From Polytrichum commune (taxonomy: Eukaryota > Streptophyta > Polytrichopsida > Polytrichales > Polytrichaceae), in NCBI GenBank assembly GCA_950295325.1, contig OX485809.1, positions 30,830,144 to 30,876,000 of the forward strand: a DNA stretch of 45,857 nt, in the 5' to 3' direction. The notes under the pieces are model-generated. The model saw nothing but the letters and a program-made list of their open reading frames with translations, made no database searches and was not told the DNA's origin. How positions within the stretch are numbered: the first letter of the stretch is position 1; the number at the start of each line of letters is the position of its first letter. Made by a program: the position numbers and the translations under genes. Positions 22,412 through 29,620 of this stretch are shown piece by piece.

Positions 22412-23660
22412 GAGGGTGAGGTTCCATGTAGGCTGCTCACCCATCATATTCTAGTGTGAATAAGGACAAACCCACCTAAATGTAGAGTGGATTTGATGGG
22501 GTAGCTCGTACGTGCCAACTAGCTACTCCCATCCTTTCAAATATGGGTCCACCTACTATCCTCCTCCTCCTCCTCCTCCTAAAACTCGTCTTCAAAATCT
22601 TTGATGATGAGCACTTGTAAGTTGAAGATTCTTTAGTGAGCGCATGGAAGTCTAGCAGCCCGTGTCCATGGCCCTTCACATTATAACGCACCACCATAAT
22701 GTGGTTGGATGGCGGCTTGTGCTTAAGTACATGCGAACTCATCCAACCCACTATTTTGTAGAATCTAGTGGGTAAGCGGCATGCATGGAAACTCACCCTA
22801 ACTCCACCCAAATTCATATTCAATGTCAACATGAATGTATGATTAGTAAACGAATATTACTACTTTGTTCAGGGGTCCCACACAATATAATTGACATATA
22901 TCCAGGGTAAGTGGAACTAACCCACATGGTTGAATAATGTTAAGTTTCTTCAACGACAGTTCCAACGGACTTGGGCCAAGGATTTATGTGATGACGGACC
23001 AATCGATCGAATCTTTAATGGGTGGTAGCCATTGGGGTCCATGACATGATTAAGCTTACCTCTGCACCTTTTCCAAATAGGGGGGATGTAGTAAGCTTAG
23101 GGTGAGTTTTCATCTAGGCCGCTCGCCTAGTAGATTCTAGATAATAGTGAGTGCAAGGTGTTCGCATGTAGTTAAGCACAAGCTGCTAACCAACAATATT
23201 ATGGTGCCTTACTAGATCGCTAGATTACCATGTGCCCCACTAAAGCACTTTTTAACCTACAAGTGTTGGTCACCAAAGGATTGGAGACTGGATTTAGAAG
23301 GAGGAGGTTGGAAGGTGGCTCGGATTTGAGAAGATGAGAGTAGTTACTATAAATATGATATTTAGTGACACTTACTATTTGGAATTACGCAACACTATAA
23401 TTGTTTACTGTACATCAAAGGTCGAGTTGGTTGTTTGGACATTTTAGAACATTAACATCTTTACTTGGTAAAAATTAAATTAACAATAAAAAAGATGTAG
23501 GAATGGGTAACCTTGAATAGTAAGTGACACTAAATACCATATTTAGTATAGTTGGCACACACAAACCTTACCCCACTAGATTCCATCTACATTTGGGTGG
23601 GTTGCCCTTATTCCCACTAGAATCTGGTGGCCAAGCGGCCTACATGGAAACTCACCCTTA
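22412..23660. repeat. Long inverted repeat, arms about 95 bp
   Basis: The left arm (22412-22505) contains GAGGGTGAG, TTCCATGTAGGC, ATTCTAGTG, GAATAAGG and CCACCTAAATGTAGA. The right arm (23565-23660) is its diverged reverse complement. Additional partial copies (GGGTGAGTTTTCATCTAGGC near 23100; its reverse near 22780) lie inside, so several copies are nested or rearranged. A (TCC)n run is at 22558-22580. It may be a degenerate TIR element into which others inserted. Confidence 0.55.
23346..23552. mobile_element. MITE of about 207 bp, same family as 8477-8679
   Basis: Inverted ends share TATTTAGTG, CACTTACTATT and a TATA-rich tip: left ACTATAAATATGATATTTAG, right (reversed) ACTATACTAAATATGGTATT. 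The left part aligns to 8477-8679. It lies inside the long inverted repeat and is probably younger than it. Confidence 0.65.
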
Positions 23661-24813
23661 CATAGTTGGCTTTTCCATATCATGGATTCTAAGACCATAT
23701 TCATTTTCGATGGATTCCTCCAGGTAAGCACGCTCACTTGGGGCCCCAAATGACAACCACACACCCATGTCACGAACATTTAAGAGTAATTTTTTTAATT
23801 AATTTGGTCAACCAAGCTTGGGTGTCTGTCCAATTGTCGGTTTGGCCTTGCAAACAAATAGGTTCATGCTGGATATTGTTCAATTTGTAAGGGTCCCAAC
23901 ATAAAATGGACATTATGCTTCCAAAATTTCATGCTTTAGGGTGCAACACCCCACTGCTAAGTATTATTTTGTTGTTATCTTCTGGAGGAATTGATAGAAG
24001 GCTCAATAGGTTAGGCCAACATGGGTATCAACCCATGGACACATGAGCCACGCAATTTGGAGATGATTAGAATGTGGAAAGAAAATGTCAACTTGGTCAT
24101 GTTTATGTTGTGTTTAAGGTTTATTTGAGGGTGTTGACTCCAGTCAATGGTTGCCACTCCAATGCAAACTTTGCATGAACATCAATGATGTTCATTCTTG
24201 TAAAATTGTCATATTTTATTATGTTCGTGTAAGAACGGCCTTTGTGCTCACATCAACCATTCTATTTAGCATTTGGACACTCCCTAATAATTAGGAAATT
24301 AATTTGCATATACGTGGTTAGAAACATGATGTCGTGTAAATAGCGATCGTGTGTCACTGCAGCTCGAGTACCAACCACCACTAACAAACAACACTAAAAC
24401 ATAGCAAAGTCACACATAAACAACACACCTCGACATGCCTCCCTCAACTGACTATGGAGTCCCGCCAAGCAGCTAGGACCAATGCCAATCTAAAGGGCAT
24501 GGATAATGAAAGATTGCTCCGCAACTAACTAGTGTGGTAAACGTTATTCCAAGGAACTGTAGGCTGGGTGCAAGGTGAGCCCCATCCTTAATCGCCTCTG
24601 ATGTTTGGCCATCAGATCCCAAAGAATTAAATCCACCGCCTCATGTTGATTGCGTCTCTATGCCATAACTCATCATTTTCCATTTGGGCAGGCACAAGAT
24701 GATGAAAACCACACAGGATCATTGAGCACGATTGGTGGAAGCACCAAGTACCGAAGATCCTCGACAGCGAGGACAACTCCACTGTCCAAATGATAGAGAA
24801 GTCAAGGGTGGCC
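23661..24813. other. Spacer, including the probable 3' remainder of the gypsy element
   Basis: Minus-strand text between about 24500 and 24813 still looks like decayed polyprotein tail in shifted frames (for example AVEDLRYLVLPPIVLNDPVW), so coding probably ended near 24.5 kb before mutation. I could not find a polypurine tract followed by a 3' LTR matching anything upstream of gag. I see no gene in 23661-24500. Confidence 0.45.
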
Positions 24814-27012
24814 TCAAGCATGCCATGTGCCACTCGGTAACACCTCATTCACCCGAAGGATAGTGCGCCCCGCCCTAACATCCAATGTCGTAGGCGCCTC
24901 ACGTTGAAGATAAACATAATCCCTTTGCCGAAATCTCCACAATTGAGGTCGGTAAGCACCACTGCGAATGCGTGCATAATGCAATGTGTCACGGTGTTGA
25001 ACAATGGACAAATTCTCCATGGCCATAGGCATGGCTCTCTGGAAGAATTGAGCCCGCTCTTGCAAACACTCTGCCCAAATGTTTGGGTCATCTAAGTCCA
25101 CAACATGAGCTAGCTTTTCCCGAATAGAACTCGGGAGTATAGGCTCACGTCCATACAATAATTGATACGGACTGTAGGATGCCAAAGAGGCTTGCCTACT
25201 AAATCGATAGCCCATAGCAATCCACGGCAACATAAGGTCCCAATCCCGGTGGCTTCCCCAAAGTAATCCATACTTCCTCAAGCCACGCTTGGTTGTCTGA
25301 ACAACCCGTTTAGCCAAGCCATCTGCCTCCGGATGATCCCGAGAGGTGGTGCGGTGATCTATGAGAGCCTTAGTGCACAACTTCTCAAAAGTACCAAGGA
25401 ACTCCCTCCCTTGGTCCATCAACACCTCAGCTGGTGCTCCAAAACGTGCTAACACACGATCCAAAAAGGCGGCCGCGGCCAACTCTGCAGAGTTCTGGGG
25501 TAGAGCAACAAGCTCAATCCATTTGCTAAAATGCTCCACCATCACCAAAACGTACTTTGCTCCACGTGGTGTAACCACCAACGGCCCTACAAAGTCCAGC
25601 GACCAACGGTAGCCTAATCCCATGATAGGTAAGGGCTGTAACTGAGGTGATAAGGTGTTAAAGCTAGACTTGACCCGGTCACAAACTTCACACCTCCCGA
25701 CATATGCAGCCACCTGCTGATACATGCCAGTCCACCAATATTGGCCACGCAACATCGAATGTGTCCTGCGTATGCCAAAATGGCCAAGTTCCTCGTGCAC
25801 TTGTCGCACCAAGGAGGCCCTCTGATCCGGCCTAGGAACAATACGCCTTGTCCCATCCGGCCACAATCGAAATAACAAACCGTTCTCCCAACGGAACCTT
25901 GTTATTCGATGTCCAATTCTATCCCTTTCCATTGCCGAAATAGACAAAGGAAAGGTACCCTGTTGAAGCTTATGCAATACGGGAAGATCCTCCCATATAT
26001 CGGCAATAGCTTGAGGCCGATCAGTCTCATCATCCGAGCCCTGTATCGGAATCTCAACAGATGCACCAGAAAATAAAGTGAGATAAGCAGCCGCGTGCCA
26101 ACCTGGAACCGCCTCTCGATCACAATCTTCATGCCACCTGGCCCCGGTCAAGTCCTCATCCGAAGGACTTGGATTGCGTGAGAGTCCATCTGCATCCCGG
26201 TTGGTAATCCCAGCACGGTGTACCACCTCAAAGTCATACTCTTGGAGCAACAAAACCCACCTAGCAAGCTTCCCAGTAAGCTTATCTGACTCCATGAGCC
26301 ACCGTAACGGCTGATGGTCAGTCACTAAAGTAAAGTGCTGACCATAAAGATACGGCTGAAAATGAGCAATAGCCCATACCGCCGCCAATGCTTCTCCCTC
26401 GTAGGATGAATAATTAGCCTCCGCCGTGTTATTGCTTCGCGAAGCGTAAGCAACAACATACTCCCGGCCAAAATCATCCTTCTGAGTGAGAACTGCTTCC
26501 AAACCCAATGAACTCCAATCCGTATGCAACTGGAAAGATTTGGAGACATCTGGACGTCGAAGCACTGGAGCCGTACCCAGTTTCTGCTTCAATGTTTCAA
26601 ACGCCTGTTGTTGCTCACGACCCCAAGTCCATGGTTGGTCCTTGCTCGTGAGAATGGTGAGAGGCTTGGCGATCAAGCTAAAGTTCTTGACGAATCGCCG
26701 ATAGTAATTCGCCAAGCCCAAGAAAGCACGAAGTCTCGGCACATCAACCGGTGCCGGAATCTTCTGCAAGGCGTCCACCTTAGCTTGTTGTACCCCAAGA
26801 CCTCTTGGAACAATCATATGCCCCAGATATGCCAGCCGATCATGGAAAAACTTGCACTTGCCGTGGTGCAAACGCAATCCCCACCGCTGCAACCGCTCAA
26901 AAACGGCTTGAAGATGCCTTACGTGCTCCTGTGGTGTTATACTGAAAATGATAACATCATCAATGTAACACCGAGCAAAGGGTAAGCCAGAGAGAACTTG
27001 GTCCATCACTCT
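24814..27012 (-). CDS. gypsy pol, 3' part: RT palm end, RNase H, integrase
   Basis: This is the continuation, in the same frame, of the RT segment after an in-frame UAG (27013-27015). Residues are counted from the GTG codon at 27009. RT active site CYIDDVIIFS (14-23). RNase H with D164 (HTDWSS), E204/E206 (SYEGEALAAVWA), D231 (VTDHQPLRW) and D272/D274 (NRDADGLSR). Integrase zinc site H405, H410, C440, C443. Integrase core D472 (SLDFVGP) and D532 (LMDQGREF). The third catalytic residue is expected 35 positions on, at 567, where family members have AERV, but here it is Lys (GLAKRVV; codon AAA at 25309-25311). The C-terminal part (YRPQLWRFRQRDYVYLQRE, ILRVNEVLPSGTW) then hits a stop at 24814. 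I see no chromodomain. Confidence 0.93.
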   Translation of the reverse strand, partial: RVMDQVLSGLPFARCYIDDVIIFSITPQEHVRHLQAVFERLQRWGLRLHHGKCKFFHDRLAYLGHMIVPRGLGVQQAKVDALQKIPAPVDVPRLRAFLGLANYYRRFVKNFSLIAKPLTILTSKDQPWTWGREQQQAFETLKQKLGTAPVLRRPDVSKSFQLHTDWSSLGLEAVLTQKDDFGREYVVAYASRSNNTAEANYSSYEGEALAAVWAIAHFQPYLYGQHFTLVTDHQPLRWLMESDKLTGKLARWVLLLQEYDFEVVHRAGITNRDADGLSRNPSPSDEDLTGARWHEDCDREAVPGWHAAAYLTLFSGASVEIPIQGSDDETDRPQAIADIWEDLPVLHKLQQGTFPLSISAMERDRIGHRITRFRWENGLLFRLWPDGTRRIVPRPDQRASLVRQVHEELGHFGIRRTHSMLRGQYWWTGMYQQVAAYVGRCEVCDRVKSSFNTLSPQLQPLPIMGLGYRWSLDFVGPLVVTPRGAKYVLVMVEHFSKWIELVALPQNSAELAAAAFLDRVLARFGAPAEVLMDQGREFLGTFEKLCTKALIDHRTTSRDHPEADGLAKRVVQTTKRGLRKYGLLWGSHRDWDLMLPWIAMGYRFSRQASLASYSPYQLLYGREPILPSSIREKLAHVVDLDDPNIWAECLQERAQFFQRAMPMAMENLSIVQHRDTLHYARIRSGAYRPQLWRFRQRDYVYLQREAPTTLDVRAGRTILRVNEVLPSGTWHA

Positions 27013-27669
27013 CTAAAACTCCGCAAATGCATTCTTTAGGCCAAACGGAAGAAATTTCCAATGGTAAAGTTGATCTTTCCCATCTTGATCAACTCCCCAG
27101 AATGCGGTTTTTACTTGGTCTCCCACAAGTAATGGGAGTTGGTGATAGCCGGATCTAAAGTCCAACGTGCTAAAGACTCGAGCAAATCCGAGGGCATCGA
27201 ACAACTCCTCCGGGATTGGCATGGGATATCGATCCGACTTGGTCTTCCGATTAACTGGACGGTAATCCCCACACATCCGCTTCTCCGTCCAATTGCCAAA
27301 GATATCCTTCTTCGATGGCATAACCGTAGCACAAGCATACTCCCCGTTGGAAAGTTCGATTAGCCCTGCTGCCAAGAGCTCTCGACAACGAGCCTGAATG
27401 CCAATCCGCTCGGAAACACTAAGCCTGTAAGGTCTCCGAAAAATGGGATGGTCGTCCTCCAACTGAATGTGGATGGGTTTTCTTTTATAACCTTCAAGAT
27501 CCTCAAGGCTAAAAGCAAAATATCTACGGTACGAGCGAATAAATGCTCGTACCTTCCGTGCCTCAGCACCAGTGAGACGAGGGCCTAATTCAAGTGGCCA
27601 ATCATCAAACTCTGTAGTCTCCCTCTCCACCAAAGGAGAACCACGTGATGCTGGCACAGACTCTAATTG
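27013..27669 (-). CDS. gypsy pol, 5' part of reverse transcriptase (broken)
   Basis: This is open from the codon after the UAG at 27670-27672, in the same frame as the methyltransferase. A linker (WPLELGPRLTGAEARKVRAF) leads into RT fingers and palm: KRKPIHIQLEDDHPIFRRPY, CATVMPSKKD, WRMCGDYR-like (EKRMCGDYRPVNRKT), then the first catalytic Asp in VFSTLDFRSGYHQL, TAFWG, and FLPFGLKNAFAEF. The next codon is UAG where the family has Gln (EFQRVMD), and reading continues in frame as RVMDQVLSGLPF. This is a nonsense mutation in a highly conserved position, not a programmed stop. The frame has no ATG start of its own near the UAG, so it would depend on readthrough. Confidence 0.9.
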   Translation of the reverse strand, partial: QLESVPASRGSPLVERETTEFDDWPLELGPRLTGAEARKVRAFIRSYRRYFAFSLEDLEGYKRKPIHIQLEDDHPIFRRPYRLSVSERIGIQARCRELLAAGLIELSNGEYACATVMPSKKDIFGNWTEKRMCGDYRPVNRKTKSDRYPMPIPEELFDALGFARVFSTLDFRSGYHQLPLLVGDQVKTAFWGVDQDGKDQLYHWKFLPFGLKNAFAEF

Positions 27670-27675
27670 CTAATG
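27660..27675 (-). promoter_or_regulatory. UAG followed by CAAUUA: candidate stop-readthrough site
   Basis: On the minus strand the last methyltransferase-frame codons are CAT TAG, then CAA TTA GAG (TAG at 27672-27670, CAA at 27669-27667, TTA at 27666-27664). The downstream hexamer fits CARYYA, the type I readthrough context best known from tobamoviruses. Frames before and after are identical, with no other stop until the RT nonsense codon. This would make protease-methyltransferase the main product and RT-integrase the minor extension. The rival explanation is a plain CAG-to-TAG mutation. Confidence 0.45.
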
Positions 27676-29607
27676 AGAGGAGGGGGCATTAACCATGCCC
27701 CCAGTCTCGGTGCTAGTACTAGAGTCTGACATTTCTTTATCACCACCAATATGTGATGATGAAGCCACCACCGGAGGCGAAGAAACCAAAGCAGTGTAAA
27801 AATGTTGAGCTCGAAGCTCCTCCATCACATGCTGCTCGAATTGAAAAATTCGTTCGGATTCTCCAACCATGGCGTGAATTCCCTCTTCTATGGGTGTGGA
27901 CCGATGTGCCCCCTGACCAGAGTCCTCTGCCCCCAGAGACAACCACTGGTCACCACGATGCCTTTGCAATGAAAGGCATAAAACAACAGTCCACACCATA
28001 GTATGAAGATCCATAGCTTGGCCCAACACGAAGCGTCGTTGGCCCTCAGAAAGGCCGGGAGCTGCGGTAGTGCCAGTGCGGAATCCCATGGCACGTTCCC
28101 GTTCGTCAGCCAATGGTTCGGTGTGGGTTTTGGTGTGAACATCCCACACCATACCCGGCCCCCTATCGCGGAAAGCGAATGACTGTGAAAACGTCATAAA
28201 TGTGGGAAAGGCCCGCCGTGGTGCCCCCATTTTGTTGACCAATGCCAACGGGGGTAAATCATCTCGAATAACCGGCAAAAAAGTCCGGTTTGGATCCAAG
28301 ATGTCATCCACCTTTTGATGAAAATGTGGAGGCAGTGCAGAAAATGCTGCAGCTAAAGTAGATGACGGTGCGAGGTTGGTCCAAATCCACCGAGGTCGGT
28401 GGGCATAAGAACCAATGCTCGCGGCATCCACAAAAATGGGATCTCCAAGGTGTTGACGAACATAATAATCGCCTTCCAATACCTTGTCCCGAGAGTCTCC
28501 CAACAAAGGTACATTCTCGAAGATATACCCTGGAGGGGAAGGTTGGTGGGTAAACCACCACTGCATAAGCCGGATGAGGTCCCAGAAAAGGCTAGACCTG
28601 GGATCCTCTAAACCTCGGCCTGCTCCAGCACGTGAGTGGCCTTGGCATGGCCATTCCGCAATCACCATATCCACCGGGCCCAAGTGTCGTAAGTCGGCCT
28701 CACTGATGAGTGTAACATCACGAGGGAGACGTGAAAAACACCCATGAATGGCAGTTGGGTGTAACTGCTGGGGGTACAATACCATCAACTTGTGAAGATG
28801 GTGACGAGCCACACGGGTGGACACTGGAGAATTGTCCACATAGACATACCGTCTGACCGTGAGGCCAGCCTCCAATACGGCCGCTAAGCCTATGCCGATG
28901 CCCCCAAACAGTTCCACCAAAGTAATCCCCGCGTCTGGCGGCTGCCATAAAATGGGATGTGCCAATGCCGAGAGGACACCCGGTATGACCGGTGTCCTAG
29001 GAGTGAGAGAGTGAACAATATCCTCGCACCTCCGAAATAACTCGGCGGAATCACGCCAAAGAGGAAGGGGATCCTTGGGATGGCGCACCAATGCACCCTT
29101 AGGTGCCATATCCCGTTGATCGTCTGTACTCCCCATGAATGCCAATGACTCCTCCAACAATGCGGAACCATAAGGCAATGTGTCCACCATAGCACCACAT
29201 CCAAAAACCATAAATAATGGTGCTATGGTCGCAGCCGCCGTGAAAGCCACGGGAATAAGTTCCTTGCGGCCATCCCCAGCCGACCAACCTGGTCGAATCC
29301 ACGCCTCCTCAGTCCAGTTGTCCAAACCAAAGCCAAGAGGGTAAAGTGCTTGCTGACCAACTAAAATGTCATAGTTGGTCGCATCCGTCACCACACACCT
29401 AAGAAGAAGAGGTGCGGGTGAATCTCCAGGCTTCACTCGGAAGCTAAGCTGTAATGGCTCTTGAGTATAACCCATGGCCCGCTCCACGTGACCAATGGAT
29501 GTGACAATGGTGAATGGGCAGGGAGCCAAATCCTTGGCCGTCAACCTCAACTCTTGGGCAAGCCTGTTGCCGATCATAACCGGCTGTGCCCCTGAATCCA
29601 TCATCAC
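27670..29607 (-). CDS. gypsy aspartic protease fused to DNMT3-like cytosine-C5 DNA methyltransferase
   Basis: 645 codons counted from GTG 29607; two ATGs follow directly. Protease: active site MMDSGAQPV (2-10), flap region about 31-50, hydrophobic motif ATNYDILVGQQALYPLG (76-92). Methyltransferase about 226-546 (27970-28932): motif I VELFGGIGIGLAAVLEAG (231-248), II VYVDNS (255-260), IV EWPCQGHS with catalytic Cys321 (codon 28645-28647), VI YIFENVP (361-367), VIII HRPRWIWTN (403-411), a target-recognition region, then ERERAMGF (502-509) and X-like RRFVLGQAMDL (524-534). Motifs run I to X without permutation, so DNMT3-like rather than plant DRM. It would transfer methyl from S-adenosylmethionine to cytosine. 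The first base is not an ATG and it overlaps the gag stop, so it is probably made as a gag fusion. I see no disabling change. A Ser/Thr-rich tail leads to the UAG. Confidence 0.9.
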   Translation of the reverse strand: MMMDSGAQPVMIGNRLAQELRLTAKDLAPCPFTIVTSIGHVERAMGYTQEPLQLSFRVKPGDSPAPLLLRCVVTDATNYDILVGQQALYPLGFGLDNWTEEAWIRPGWSAGDGRKELIPVAFTAAATIAPLFMVFGCGAMVDTLPYGSALLEESLAFMGSTDDQRDMAPKGALVRHPKDPLPLWRDSAELFRRCEDIVHSLTPRTPVIPGVLSALAHPILWQPPDAGITLVELFGGIGIGLAAVLEAGLTVRRYVYVDNSPVSTRVARHHLHKLMVLYPQQLHPTAIHGCFSRLPRDVTLISEADLRHLGPVDMVIAEWPCQGHSRAGAGRGLEDPRSSLFWDLIRLMQWWFTHQPSPPGYIFENVPLLGDSRDKVLEGDYYVRQHLGDPIFVDAASIGSYAHRPRWIWTNLAPSSTLAAAFSALPPHFHQKVDDILDPNRTFLPVIRDDLPPLALVNKMGAPRRAFPTFMTFSQSFAFRDRGPGMVWDVHTKTHTEPLADERERAMGFRTGTTAAPGLSEGQRRFVLGQAMDLHTMVWTVVLCLSLQRHRGDQWLSLGAEDSGQGAHRSTPIEEGIHAMVGESERIFQFEQHVMEELRAQHFYTALVSSPPVVASSSHIGGDKEMSDSSTSTETGGMVNAPSSH

Positions 29608-29620
29608 AAACGGGGAGCAA
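29600..29620 (-). other. gag/protease junction: -1 frame change, overlapping stop-start
   Basis: On the minus strand the junction reads CTCCCCGTTTGTGATGATGG. The gag stop TGA shares its A with the first ATG of the protease frame. The protease frame is -1 relative to gag and its active-site Asp-Ser-Gly comes immediately after the two ATGs, too early for independent translation to give a whole protease. The simplest reading is that gag and protease were once one frame (VAP followed by FVMMDSG) and a single base was lost in the CCCCG region. A programmed -1 shift or coupled reinitiation is possible, but there is no classical slippery heptamer. Confidence 0.6.

Noticed and set aside
24440-24480. 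Possible polypurine tract and 3' LTR start (minus GAGGGAGGCA then TGTCGAGG)
   Set aside because: No matching LTR end was found upstream of gag, so the tract has no independent support.
25361-25612. Plus-strand open frames inside the gypsy polyprotein
   Set aside because: Shadows of the minus-strand pol gene with no domain of their own.
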